A stretch of 64,000 bases of DNA, from positions 1,674,001 through 1,738,000 of the forward strand of contig NZ_CP061287.1 of assembly GCF_018687275.1 (NCBI RefSeq), read 5' to 3'. Below, in pieces: positions 26,146 to 34,930 of the stretch (position 1 is the first letter of the stretch; every line of letters starts with the position of its first letter). Source of the stretch: Polynucleobacter sp. MWH-Aus1W21 (GTDB lineage: Bacteria > Pseudomonadota > Gammaproteobacteria > Burkholderiales > Burkholderiaceae). Both the position numbers and the translations under genes were made by a program. The notes beneath the pieces were generated by a model. It ran no database searches, had not been told where the DNA came from, and saw nothing but the letters and a program-made list of their open reading frames with translations.

Positions 26146-27531
26146 TTAGGCCGCCGGGGGCGCTATTTCAAACAAAAGTGTTTCTGTTTGATCGATTGGA
26201 ATGGCAACTTCTGCATCTTGCTGCAAAAAAGCTTGGATTTTGGGCCATGCCTGCAGGGCAGCATCCAATTCAGGGTCGGTGCCTGCAATATAGGCACCCA
26301 TAGAAACCAGATCACGTCCCCGCATATATCTACTATAAAGTTGCTTGAGGCGCCTAGCTGACAATAAATGCTCTTTAGAAACTACTTTGGGCATGACCCG
26401 GGATATGGACTTTTCGACATCGATTGCTGGGTAGTGGCCGCTATCTGCCAACTCTCTAGAGAGGAAAAAATGACCGTCTAAAATGCCCCTCGCGGTATCA
26501 GCCACAGGATCATTCGTATCATCCCCTTCCAGGAGCACGGTGTAAAACGCGGTAATTGAGCCATCTGGATTGGCGCCATTACCAACACGCTCCACCAACT
26601 CAGGCATACGCGCAAAAACGCTTGGCGGGTAACCCCTTGCAACTGGCGCCTCTCCAAGGCTAAGACCAATCTCGCGTAAGGCCATTGCGTACCTTGTTAG
26701 CGAGTCCACAATCAAAACCACATGCTTGCCTTGATCCCTAAACCAAATCGCTACATCGGTAGCATAAGAAGCGCCCTTAGAGCGGGCTAATGGGGAGGCG
26801 TCAGCAGGAGCCGCAACCACAACCGCACGCTTAAATGATTCTGGGCCAAGCGTTTCTTCACAAAACTCTCGCACCTCACGGCCTCGCTCACCGACCAAGC
26901 CAATCACAATGACGTCTGCCACGCAATTACGAGCAAGCATTCCAAGCAATACGCTTTTACCAACTCCAGAACCAGCAAAAATTCCCACCCTTTGACCTCG
27001 ACCCACTGTGAGCAATCCATTGACTGCCTGAATACCCACATCCAATGGCTCATGAATGGGCGTTCGATCTAAGGGATTTAAAGTGCGCTGGATGGTGGGA
27101 GCAAATTGCTTTTCTCCGTAGCCTTTACCATCAATGGGACGACCCAAGCCGTCTACCACTCGGCCTAGCAAGCTTTCGCCAATTGGCAAGGGCTCACCAA
27201 TCGCGCTTGAGGTATAGCCCACTCCAGAGCTAAATGGCGTATTGGCTGGATACACCAAAGCACCAGGAGAAATGCCTTCCATAGCATCAATGGGCATCAA
27301 ATACGTGATACCGCCATTAAAACCAATGCACTCAGCATCATAAGTCTTGCCGCCAATCTCAGAGAGGATCGTTGCCCCAGTACCAATACTCATTGGCAAG
27401 CCTTCAACCTCTAAGACAATTCCAGATACCCGTTTTAATTTACCTTCGCGAATCGATCTAGGCATTTCCATCAAATGCTGCTTACGCATCTCTAACTGAA
27501 TTGCTACTTCAGCCGGCTGCAATTGACTCAT
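26146..27531 (-). CDS. fliI: Flagellum-specific ATPase FliI
   Basis: 461-residue F1-beta-like ATPase of the export apparatus. Walker A AGSGVGKS at 186-193, Walker B HVVLIVDSLTRYAMALREI, and the family block GEPLPIGESLLGRVVDGLGR. The catalytic Glu stands in VGERGREVREF. Its ATG overlaps the fliH stop (ATGA), so regulator and ATPase are translated together. Confidence 0.97.
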   Translation of the reverse strand: MSQLQPAEVAIQLEMRKQHLMEMPRSIREGKLKRVSGIVLEVEGLPMSIGTGATILSEIGGKTYDAECIGFNGGITYLMPIDAMEGISPGALVYPANTPFSSGVGYTSSAIGEPLPIGESLLGRVVDGLGRPIDGKGYGEKQFAPTIQRTLNPLDRTPIHEPLDVGIQAVNGLLTVGRGQRVGIFAGSGVGKSVLLGMLARNCVADVIVIGLVGERGREVREFCEETLGPESFKRAVVVAAPADASPLARSKGASYATDVAIWFRDQGKHVVLIVDSLTRYAMALREIGLSLGEAPVARGYPPSVFARMPELVERVGNGANPDGSITAFYTVLLEGDDTNDPVADTARGILDGHFFLSRELADSGHYPAIDVEKSISRVMPKVVSKEHLLSARRLKQLYSRYMRGRDLVSMGAYIAGTDPELDAALQAWPKIQAFLQQDAEVAIPIDQTETLLFEIAPPAA

Positions 27532-28325
27532 GAAGCTCCAACCTCTTTGTCATCGTCTTCGTGAACTTCTGAATGTGGGCCCTCTTGATTTATTTCTTCA
27601 ACGCTACCCGCTTCATTAGCAACAAATGGAGCATCGCTTGCCGCCAATTCATCACTATTGATATTCAAACCTAGAGCCGACTTCACCAACGCTACACGGG
27701 CTTGTGATCCAACATCAATTCGCGCACCCGCAACCTCAACATAAGCATGTCCAGGACGAACATCAGCATCGAGCAAAATAGTGCAGTTAAAAGGAAGGCC
27801 GGGATCATCAACGATTTTTTTCCAGGTCTCCACTTCTTCGGCGCGAAGTCTGAGGTATAAATTTTCACCTGGACGAGGTAAGCGCATTAATGCCTCTTGC
27901 ACTGCCGCCACAAAAGGAGCGCGCTCCATAGAGGCATTAGCGGCAAGACGGCTGGCTACCTCATAGCTAAATTGTGTCAGAGGTTCAGCGATGGCTTCTG
28001 GCATTCCCGTTAAGACTTCAAGCAGTTGACCTAAGGCGTCTTGCAAACGCTTGGTTTCTGTATCTGCCTCGACATAACCTTGTTTGTAACCTTCGCGATA
28101 ACCCGATTCTTTACCTTCTTTGTAACCAGCATCACGGCCTTCTACAAAACCTTGGTTAGAACCGAGCCCATAGGCTTCTTGAAAGGCATTTTCACGAATG
28201 GCCTCCACCTCTTCAACAGTAGGATATTGAATAGGCGCAACTTTAGGAGGCTTAGGGGGCTTAGGAGGATCAAAGGAAGGCGGCTCCCACCTCGTTAGCA
28301 ATGAGTCCTCATCAGAGGAAGGCAT
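27528..28325 (-). CDS. fliH: Flagellar assembly protein FliH
   Basis: 265 residues. It carries the glycine-repeat segment typical of FliH (AYGLGSNQGFVEGRDAGYKE continuing with GKESGYREGYKQGY) at ~50-85, a helical stalk and a V-ATPase-E-like C-terminal domain (LRLRAEEVETWKKIV, GHAYVEVAGARIDVG). The N-terminus is Pro-rich; the C-terminal ~45 residues are acidic and extra. It overlaps fliG by 14 bases and fliI by 4. Confidence 0.92.
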   Translation of the reverse strand: MPSSDEDSLLTRWEPPSFDPPKPPKPPKVAPIQYPTVEEVEAIRENAFQEAYGLGSNQGFVEGRDAGYKEGKESGYREGYKQGYVEADTETKRLQDALGQLLEVLTGMPEAIAEPLTQFSYEVASRLAANASMERAPFVAAVQEALMRLPRPGENLYLRLRAEEVETWKKIVDDPGLPFNCTILLDADVRPGHAYVEVAGARIDVGSQARVALVKSALGLNINSDELAASDAPFVANEAGSVEEINQEGPHSEVHEDDDKEVGAS

Positions 28326-29409
28326 CAGCTGACTTGCCCCTTTCCATAATCATGCGACCTTCATCAGCAAGGGTGCGCGCAATACGAATAACTTCTTTTT
28401 GCATCTCTTCGACTTCTTGAACCTTGACTGGTGGCCTTGTCTCTAAATCTTCGCGTACACCGTCGGCAGCGCGCTTGGCCATATTTCTGAAGAGTTTTTC
28501 CCGCAGTTTCGGACTTGCACCTTTGAGCGCAAGGATAAGTGTCTCTTGGGGAACCTCGAGCAATAATGTTTGTAATGAACGATCTTCGATGTCGTTGAAG
28601 TCTTCGAAAATAAACATCTTCTCCTGAATCGCATCTGCCAACTCTTCATTGAAGTTACGAATCGTGTTGAGCGCATCTTTATCAAGACCGCCAGAAAGCA
28701 TATTGAGAATCTCAGCAGTAGGCACAACACCACCCACCGTACTTCTACGGAAATCGGCATCGGGACCAGCTGAACGTGACATGACTTCGTTGAGTTCTTT
28801 CAAAGCCGCAGGTTGAACCTTCTCTAATAAAGCAATACGTAAGATTAACTCGTTACGCAGATCATCGGCGAATAATTTGAGTACAGCCGCAGCTTGAGAC
28901 GGCTCAAGGAACACCATCACGGTTGCAATAATTTGCGGATGCTCATTTTTAATCATCTCGTACAGAACATCGGATTCCATACGTTTAAGCGTTTCAATAC
29001 CCGACATGTCCAAAGTAGACTCAAGGCGGCCCAATAAGTCAGATGCGCCTTCAGCGCCCATCGCCTTGGTGAGCATGTTTTGCATGAAGGAATCGGTATC
29101 GAATGCAACGTGCGAATTGTTCGCTGTTACATCCTTAAATTGACGCAATACCTGCAAAACTAAATCTCGACTCAGTGAGCGCACAACCGCCATTTTGCCG
29201 GATAAGCGTTGCACCTCAAACGGGGTCATGCCTCGCAATACGTTGGCAGCAGACTCGGCACCAACAGCCAAAAGCACAACCGCTGCACGTGATGCGCCAT
29301 CTAACTCATCAAAGGTAAGAGTACCGGCTTGCGTCGCGCCCTTAACGCCTTCTTTAAGCGCTTCTGCAATCGAGAGACTTTTAGGTGCGGCGACTTCTTC
29401 TTCAGCCAT
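28312..29409 (-). CDS. fliG: C-ring rotor protein FliG
   Basis: 365 residues. Middle-domain EHPQ motif present (MIKNEHPQIIATVMVFL), followed by RNELILRIALLEKVQPAALK. The C-terminal torque domain contains EELADAIQEKMFIFEDFNDI and LALKGASPKLREKLFRNMAK with the charged residues that face MotA. A ~30-residue Ala-rich N-terminal leader precedes the FliF-binding domain. It starts 17 bases after fliF. Confidence 0.97.
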   Translation of the reverse strand: MAEEEVAAPKSLSIAEALKEGVKGATQAGTLTFDELDGASRAAVVLLAVGAESAANVLRGMTPFEVQRLSGKMAVVRSLSRDLVLQVLRQFKDVTANNSHVAFDTDSFMQNMLTKAMGAEGASDLLGRLESTLDMSGIETLKRMESDVLYEMIKNEHPQIIATVMVFLEPSQAAAVLKLFADDLRNELILRIALLEKVQPAALKELNEVMSRSAGPDADFRRSTVGGVVPTAEILNMLSGGLDKDALNTIRNFNEELADAIQEKMFIFEDFNDIEDRSLQTLLLEVPQETLILALKGASPKLREKLFRNMAKRAADGVREDLETRPPVKVQEVEEMQKEVIRIARTLADEGRMIMERGKSADAFL

Positions 29410-29426
29410 GATCTTTACTCTTCATA

Positions 29427-31385
29427 TTAAGCTGCTGGAGCGGTAGCAGCAGCGGCAGCATTTGCAGTGTTGGTTTTCTCGGCGTCATCAGCCAGCCATT
29501 CTTTGAAGATGGACGCCACCACTTTTGGATTCTCTTCAACAAAGTCCTGAGCGTATTTGAGGAGTTCGTCGTACTCTTGCTTTTTCTCTTCTTCATGACG
29601 CTGACGTTCTTCCTCCATACGCTTACGCTCTTCCTCTGCTTGCTGACGCTCTTCCTCTTCAGCAATACGCTGACGTTCTTTCAGTAACTCAACTTCCATG
29701 CGTCGTTTCTCACGCGCTTTTGGATCCATTTGAGCCATCTCAGCTTTGATCTTCTCATCAAACTCTTCTTCAATTCGCTGCTCTTCGGCAGCAGTATCAA
29801 CCTTCTTCGGAAAGAGCAAGGGCTTGACTACCCCAAAGAACATAATTCCTAGAGAGCCCAAAATAATGATGAACTTAAAGAATTCTTTACTGAGCTCAAT
29901 AACACCGGGCTGTTTATAAAACGGTGGCTCATCGCTTGCTTCAATTTTGAATGGAATATTGGCCACACTCACACTGTCGCCGCGACGCTCATTAAATCCG
30001 AGTGCATCGCGTGCCAGGTTATTAATTTGCTCTAACTCTTTGGCGCTATAAGGAGTCGGTTTTAAAGGCTTACCATCTTTATCCACTCCAGTAGGCTGCT
30101 TGTAGTTAACAACAACCCCTGCGGAAACTCTTTTGATCTGCCCTTTTTCTGACTTAATACGTTGGATTGCTCGGTCCAATTCATAGTTAACGGTGGTGTC
30201 TTTTTTAATGCTGCTAGAACTAGAAGCGGAGCTTGTCGGCGGTGCATTTAAGTTTTGAGGGCCAGTGTTTGCAGCAGCGCCACCTGGAGCGTTGATAGGC
30301 GCTTGTGCTGCACCCGGAGGCTGATTCGTTAAAGCTCCTGGAACACCCGAAGTGCTAGAGCTAGGTGTGGCTGCTTCATTACTTTGTTGACTCCGAATAG
30401 AAGACTGATTTGGTGGAGAGTTGCGGCCATAAGTTTCCTCCGTACGCTCAAGCTCACCAAAATCCATATCAACAGTCACTTGTGCGCGGACATTTTCTTT
30501 GCCGGTAACAGGTTCCAAAATAGCTTGAATGCGCTTAGAGAGTGCGCCCTCAAGCTCGGCAACATACTTAAGCTGTGTGTTATCCAGACCGGCTAAGCGC
30601 TGCGCATTGGGCGCCAACAAACTACCTTCAGCATCAACAATCGTGACATTTGCAGGCCCCAGATTGGGAACCGAAGAGCCAACCAAGTTAGTGATGGCAG
30701 CAACCTGCTGAGAGTCCAAAAAGCGACCTGGATGCATAGTCACAATCACGGAAGCAGTGGGCTTTTCTTGCTCGCGCATAAATGCCGTCTGCTTTGGAAT
30801 AGCCAACATGACACGGGCTGACTTAACTTGCGCTAAAGAGCTAATACTGCGCGCCAACTCACCCTCAAGACCGCGTTGGTAATTCACTTGCTCTACAAAT
30901 TGGCTAGTGCCCATCTTTTGGTTTTCGAGCAATTCAAAGCCAACGTTCCCCGCCTTTGGTAAGCCTTGACCAGCCAAACGTAAACGTGTTTCGTAGACTG
31001 AAGATTCGGGCACCAAAATCGCCGCCCCGCCTTCGGTGAACTTGTAGGGAACATTCATTTGCTGCAGTGCAGCAACAATAGCTGCCCCATCACGCTCATT
31101 CACACTGGAGAATAAAACGCGATAGTCATCTTTTGTGCGGCCGGAGAGCGTAACAAAAACAATCGCAGAAATAAACAAAAAGAGTGCGGCGGCCACGATG
31201 AGGCGCTGCTGGAAATTCAAGGCGTTGAAGCGGCCCTGTAATTCGGTTAATTTTGAGGGGAGTTTGACCTTAGCCCTAGTGGGGGCTGAAGCGGGAACAG
31301 CAGAAGAGGCGGCTCTTGAACCAATGCTGACTACCGCCGCATCCTTTTCGCTTTCCTGTATTCCGGGCTGTGCTTCTTCGCTCAA
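29427..31385 (-). CDS. fliF: Flagellar MS-ring protein FliF
   Basis: 652 residues. Two membrane segments, ~56-80 and ~500-522, flank the periplasmic ring-building domains (NVGFELLENQKMGTSQFVEQ, VNYQRGLEGELARSISSL, ATVIVDAEG-type blocks). A Ser/Pro/Ala-rich insert lies at ~340-395. After the second membrane segment there is a strongly charged Glu/Arg/Lys helix (~533-605) before the FliG-binding helix (~606-632, YDELLKYAQDFVEENPKVVA). That charged stretch makes the cytoplasmic tail much longer than in enteric FliF. First gene of the fli run; promoter discussed at 31426-31441. Confidence 0.96.
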   Translation of the reverse strand: MSEEAQPGIQESEKDAAVVSIGSRAASSAVPASAPTRAKVKLPSKLTELQGRFNALNFQQRLIVAAALFLFISAIVFVTLSGRTKDDYRVLFSSVNERDGAAIVAALQQMNVPYKFTEGGAAILVPESSVYETRLRLAGQGLPKAGNVGFELLENQKMGTSQFVEQVNYQRGLEGELARSISSLAQVKSARVMLAIPKQTAFMREQEKPTASVIVTMHPGRFLDSQQVAAITNLVGSSVPNLGPANVTIVDAEGSLLAPNAQRLAGLDNTQLKYVAELEGALSKRIQAILEPVTGKENVRAQVTVDMDFGELERTEETYGRNSPPNQSSIRSQQSNEAATPSSSTSGVPGALTNQPPGAAQAPINAPGGAAANTGPQNLNAPPTSSASSSSSIKKDTTVNYELDRAIQRIKSEKGQIKRVSAGVVVNYKQPTGVDKDGKPLKPTPYSAKELEQINNLARDALGFNERRGDSVSVANIPFKIEASDEPPFYKQPGVIELSKEFFKFIIILGSLGIMFFGVVKPLLFPKKVDTAAEEQRIEEEFDEKIKAEMAQMDPKAREKRRMEVELLKERQRIAEEEERQQAEEERKRMEEERQRHEEEKKQEYDELLKYAQDFVEENPKVVASIFKEWLADDAEKTNTANAAAAATAPAA

Positions 31386-31425
31386 TGGATCAATTCCGTC
31401 AAATCAGGCAATAACTGTAAATGAT

Positions 31426-31441
31426 AATAGCACTAAATATA
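31426..31441 (-). promoter_or_regulatory. Putative fliF promoter core shared with flhA
   Basis: Minus strand reads TATATTTAGTGCTATT. It matches the flhA upstream sequence TATATTTAGGGCTGTT in 14 of 16 positions. As a -10 region it gives a ~44-base leader for fliF. No good -35 hexamer is present, which would fit an activator-dependent promoter. Confidence 0.5.
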
Positions 31442-31480
31442 GAACATTTTTGCCTATTTTCTCTAAATATTGATATCCTA

Positions 31481-31514
31481 TGCCCATATTTGCAAAAAAG
31501 AGGCAAAAATTGCC
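31481..31514. promoter_or_regulatory. Paired palindromes between fliF and flrB
   Basis: GGCAAAAATTGCC at 31502-31514 is a GGCAA-N3-TTGCC palindrome. A degenerate partner TGCCCATATTTGC at 31481-31493 is centred ~21 bp away, two helical turns. The same arrangement occurs upstream of flhA. Likely operator for an unidentified dimeric regulator. Confidence 0.5.
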
Positions 31515-31549
31515 GCTGTAAGCTTTAAACAAAAAGATCTCAATACACT

Positions 31550-32698
31550 GTGACTAAAACAGCTTCTACTGTACCCCCAGCAGCCAATCCAAGTCTAGAT
31601 GCCAAGCACCTAGAAGAAGCATTTGCCATTTTTTATTCAGAATCTCAAAAACTTGAGGCGCAGCAAACCGCCCTGCAAGACAAGATTAATCAGCTCAGCA
31701 CCGAACTGCAAAAATCCAATCAACGACTGGCTATTTTGCTCAACGCCATTCCTGCTGGCGTGATATTGCTCGAAAACAATATCGTTTTGCTACATAACCC
31801 AGCGGTACTTCAGTTCCTACCCCATTTAAGCCAGGGCCAATCCTTTGAGCTGCCTAGTGAATGGCAAGCCTCTATTGCGCCCGGCGAATACCTGATTGGT
31901 AGCAATGAAGAGCGCAACTCCAAACCCCAAAAAACAGTGCAAGTGATTCGCATCGATGAGGGAATTAGAAGTTATATCCAGATACAAGACATCACCGCCA
32001 ATATTTCTTTGCACCAACAAACCCAAAGAGAAAATCGCCTTACCGCAATGGGGAAAATGGCTGCTGGCATTGCGCACCAATTTCGTACGCCATTGGCAAC
32101 TGCGCTTCTGTACTCATCCCATCTTTGTGATGATGAAGTGGCGCCTGAAATGGGAAAAGAATTTGCCCAGCGCCTACGCAAACAGTTGCTCGATTTAGAA
32201 AAACTTTCGCAAGACATGTTGCGATTTATTTCGAATCGACCTAATAAAACCATCCTAACTTCCGCCAAGCAAATCATTGATGAAGCGCAAGCGAGCATTC
32301 AAGCTCTATTCGAAAGTAAAGCAGTTGGTCTTGAAATGCATTGCGATGTGCCAAGCACCACCATGCTATTGGTTGAGCCGAAATCGATCCCCAATGCATT
32401 GGTTGCAATATTAGAAAATGCCCTTGCTGTATCGAACGCAAAAGACAAAGTCACACTTTGCGCAACAGTAGAAACTAAAAAACTCATTATCTCTATTGAA
32501 GATCAAGGTCCTGGAATATCTTCGACCATCATTGATTCTTTGTTTGAGCCGTTCTCTACAACCAGCGCAAATGGCACTGGGCTTGGCTTATCGATCGCCA
32601 AAAATACTATTGAAGCGCACCGCGGAACTATCGCAGTGGAAAACACAAAACACGGTGCGATTTTCAGTATCACCCTACCCATTGCACAAGCAGCGTAA
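31550..32698 (+). CDS. flrB: FlrB/FleS-like sensor histidine kinase
   Basis: 382-residue soluble kinase without membrane segments. A coiled coil (~30-58) leads to a PAS-like domain (~60-150, LLNAIPAGVILLENNIVLLH). The phospho-acceptor is H176 in MGKMAAGIAHQFRTPL; ATP-binding boxes follow: ILENALAVSN (N), DQGPGIS (G1) and GTGLGLSIAKN (G2). All catalytic motifs are intact. Start is GTG at 31550. It precedes a matching NtrC-type activator by ~40 bases and is divergent from fliF. Domain order, cytoplasmic location and context match FlrB/FleS, which in Vibrio and Pseudomonas activate FlrC/FleR. Confidence 0.88.
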   Translation: MTKTASTVPPAANPSLDAKHLEEAFAIFYSESQKLEAQQTALQDKINQLSTELQKSNQRLAILLNAIPAGVILLENNIVLLHNPAVLQFLPHLSQGQSFELPSEWQASIAPGEYLIGSNEERNSKPQKTVQVIRIDEGIRSYIQIQDITANISLHQQTQRENRLTAMGKMAAGIAHQFRTPLATALLYSSHLCDDEVAPEMGKEFAQRLRKQLLDLEKLSQDMLRFISNRPNKTILTSAKQIIDEAQASIQALFESKAVGLEMHCDVPSTTMLLVEPKSIPNALVAILENALAVSNAKDKVTLCATVETKKLIISIEDQGPGISSTIIDSLFEPFSTTSANGTGLGLSIAKNTIEAHRGTIAVENTKHGAIFSITLPIAQAA

Positions 32699-32738
32699 GT
32701 GATAGCGCCAACTTTCTTGAAATCGATAAGCCCCCATC

Positions 32739-34232
32739 ATGAATGAGTTAAACAATCAACGTTTTCCAGTAATTTTGGTGGAGGATGACGAAGACCTCAG
32801 GGAGGCCATTGCCGTTACCTTGAGAATGAAAAATATTGATTTTGTTACGCATCAGCGCGCAGAAACTGTTATTCCCCTATTGCGCCCAGACCTCAATACC
32901 GTCTTGGTTACAGACTACAAGCTACCTGGCATGACGGGAATTGATTTATTAAAAATTGCCCAAAAGGAATGTCCTGATTTACCCGTTGTCATCATGACTG
33001 CATTTGCCGATGCCAAACTTGCAGTTGACGCACTTAAGGCCGGTGCTAGAGACTTTTTAATTAAGCCCTTTGTTCCCCAGCAACTTATAGAAATTATTTC
33101 TCGCTACCACCCCCCAGAAGCAACTGCAGCTTCAAGCTCAATCACGACGCAAAGTATTGCAAGCACTGCAAGCACAACTGAAGTGGGTTCACAAATTTTG
33201 CCTGCCGAACATAGTGTGATTGCGGTAGACCCACAATCGATTGCCACTTTTGCACGTTGCGAGAGAGTTGCCGCAACCGATACCAGCGTTTTAGTTACTG
33301 GTGAGTCCGGAGCTGGTAAAGAAGTGATTGCTCATCACATTCACAAAACATCCAAACGCGCTAAGGGCCCTTATGTAGCCATTAACTGTGCAGCAATTCC
33401 AGAAACACTGCTTGAATCCATTTTGTTTGGCCATGAAAAAGGTTCTTTTACAGGGGCCACAAAAGCGCAAGCAGGTAAGTTTGAGCAAGCCCATAAGGGC
33501 ACCCTCTTTTTAGATGAGATCGGTGAAATGCCTGCGCCACTGCAAGCAAAGTTATTGCGAGTATTGCAAGACAAAATGATTGAGCGTATAGGTTCCGCTG
33601 AATCAATCCAAGCAGATGTTCGCATCATCGCTGCCACCAATCTCAATCTACAAGAGCAAGTAAAAGCTGGAAAATTTAGAGAAGATCTTTACTTTCGTTT
33701 GAACGTTTTTCCAATCCATGTTTTAGAGCTACGCAAACGCCCCTTTGATATTCTTCCGTTGGCGGAGTTCTTCCTTAAGCGCTATAGCGTCAACATTGGT
33801 AGAGATTCCCTCACCCTGAGTAACGCCGCTAAAGCATTGCTACAAAAATACCCCTGGCCAGGCAATGTACGCGAACTTGAAAACATCATTCAGCGAGCAG
33901 TTTTGCTGGCTGATGGCGATCAAATTTATGCTGAAGACCTGGAATTAGACGACTTCCACCTTAGTCACGAGGTCATGGTTCCAGATTCTCAAGCAATCAG
34001 CGCAAATATTGCCGTTCAAAGTACCAATTTGGCACAAAATGGCACAGAAATTGCATCAATTAAGGGTGAAGTAAACCAAGATATTGAGTCTATTGAGCGT
34101 GAACATATCCTCAAGATCCTGGCAGAAGTAAATGGAAATAGAACGAAAGCCGTAGAGATATTAGGAATATCCGCTAGAGCCCTACGCTATAAGCTTAAAT
34201 CCTATAAAGAAGCTGGCTTTCATGTTGATTGA
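32739..34232 (+). CDS. flrC: FlrC/FleR-like sigma-54 activator
   Basis: 497-residue response regulator. Receiver domain 8-120 with acidic pair E15-D16-D17 and phospho-Asp D59 (VTDYKLPGMTG). AAA+ domain ~158-390: Walker A GESGAGKE at 188-195, sigma-54 contact loop GSFTGA at 235-240 (Ser replaces the common Ala of GAFTGA), Walker B GTLFLDEIGE at 254-263. C-terminal Fis-type helix-turn-helix ~455-490 (VNGNRTKAVEILGISARALR). Expected to drive the sigma-54 promoters at flgB and fliD. Co-directional with the kinase upstream and fliE 21 bases downstream. Confidence 0.93.
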   Translation: MNELNNQRFPVILVEDDEDLREAIAVTLRMKNIDFVTHQRAETVIPLLRPDLNTVLVTDYKLPGMTGIDLLKIAQKECPDLPVVIMTAFADAKLAVDALKAGARDFLIKPFVPQQLIEIISRYHPPEATAASSSITTQSIASTASTTEVGSQILPAEHSVIAVDPQSIATFARCERVAATDTSVLVTGESGAGKEVIAHHIHKTSKRAKGPYVAINCAAIPETLLESILFGHEKGSFTGATKAQAGKFEQAHKGTLFLDEIGEMPAPLQAKLLRVLQDKMIERIGSAESIQADVRIIAATNLNLQEQVKAGKFREDLYFRLNVFPIHVLELRKRPFDILPLAEFFLKRYSVNIGRDSLTLSNAAKALLQKYPWPGNVRELENIIQRAVLLADGDQIYAEDLELDDFHLSHEVMVPDSQAISANIAVQSTNLAQNGTEIASIKGEVNQDIESIEREHILKILAEVNGNRTKAVEILGISARALRYKLKSYKEAGFHVD

Positions 34233-34253
34233 TTTTGGTAGATAATTAGGCCC

Positions 34254-34577
34254 ATGAGTACAACGAACGTAGATTCCATGATTTCCCGGATGCAAGCACT
34301 TGCTGCTGCAGCCAGCGGTAAACCTGTAGCTACTGACAACCAAGCCGCTAATGGGGTTGATTTCTCGGCTGTTCTCAAAAATGCTATCGAGAACGTCAAT
34401 ACCGCTCAAAACAGCGCCCAAGCCAAAGCCCAGTCTTTTTCTACTGGCGCCTCTGATACCTCATTGGAAGATGTCATTGTGTCTTTACAAAAAGCCAATC
34501 TTTCTTTGCAAGGTATGATCGCCGTGCGTAACCGCTTGGTTGATGCCTACAAAGAAGTGACCAATCTTCAGGTTTAA
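34254..34577 (+). CDS. fliE: Hook-basal body protein FliE
   Basis: 107 residues linking MS-ring and rod. Family sequence: VDFSAVLKNAIENVNTAQNS and TSLEDVIVSLQKANLSLQGM followed by IAVRNRLVDAYKEV. Length is normal. Unusually it is separated from fliF (opposite strand) and placed after the regulator gene, 21 bases downstream, so it is probably read from the flrBC transcript. Confidence 0.95.
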   Translation: MSTTNVDSMISRMQALAAAASGKPVATDNQAANGVDFSAVLKNAIENVNTAQNSAQAKAQSFSTGASDTSLEDVIVSLQKANLSLQGMIAVRNRLVDAYKEVTNLQV

Positions 34578-34605
34578 TCTGTTGGCCAACTAGGCCCCAA
34601 ACACC

Positions 34606-34633
34606 AAAAGCCCAGTCTGACTGGGCTTTTTTT
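34606..34633. terminator. Bidirectional terminator between fliE and the FlhB-like gene
   Basis: A 10-bp stem AAAAGCCCAG / CTGGGCTTTT with a five-base loop, T-rich on the plus side and A-rich before the stem, so it can act on both strands. It separates two convergent genes and touches the stop of the minus-strand one. Confidence 0.87.
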
Positions 34634-34928
34634 ATCGCTCAGTAGAAATGCCGTTGGGATTGGGCACTGCCTTCCCATCTACCTCATATGCCCAAGCAAG
34701 AACTTCTGCAACAGCTGCGTAGAGCTTTGGTGGCACCAACTCATTTAACTTGAGCTGCATTAAAAATTCAACGAGTTCGGGCTCGGTCCGTGTGGGAATA
34801 CCAAACTCTTTGGCTTTAGCCAAAATGGCTTCGGCCACAAAACCTTCGCCCTGCCCAGTAATCCGTGGAGCGGCGCTATTGGTTTCATAAGCCAAGGCAA
34901 CAGCCTTGCGAATTTTCTTTTCATCCAT
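34632..34928 (-). CDS. Stand-alone FlhB C-terminal domain (FlhX-like)
   Basis: 98 residues equivalent to the part of FlhB after the autocleavage site: KAVALAYETNSAAPRITGQG, AEAILAKAKEFGIPT, and KLYAAVAEVLAWAYEVDG. No membrane part and no NP-[TE]-H motif. In other bacteria such proteins can partly substitute for the FlhB C-terminal domain in export. It sits directly after a second FliK-like gene (2-base gap), giving a matching pair FliK-like/FlhB-like, which suggests a paired role in substrate switching. Confidence 0.85.
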   Translation of the reverse strand: MDEKKIRKAVALAYETNSAAPRITGQGEGFVAEAILAKAKEFGIPTRTEPELVEFLMQLKLNELVPPKLYAAVAEVLAWAYEVDGKAVPNPNGISTER

Positions 34929-34930
34929 TG

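Noticed and set aside
31500..31530. Sigma-54 promoter for flrB
   Set aside because: GG and GC elements are spaced 8 or 11 bases, not 10.
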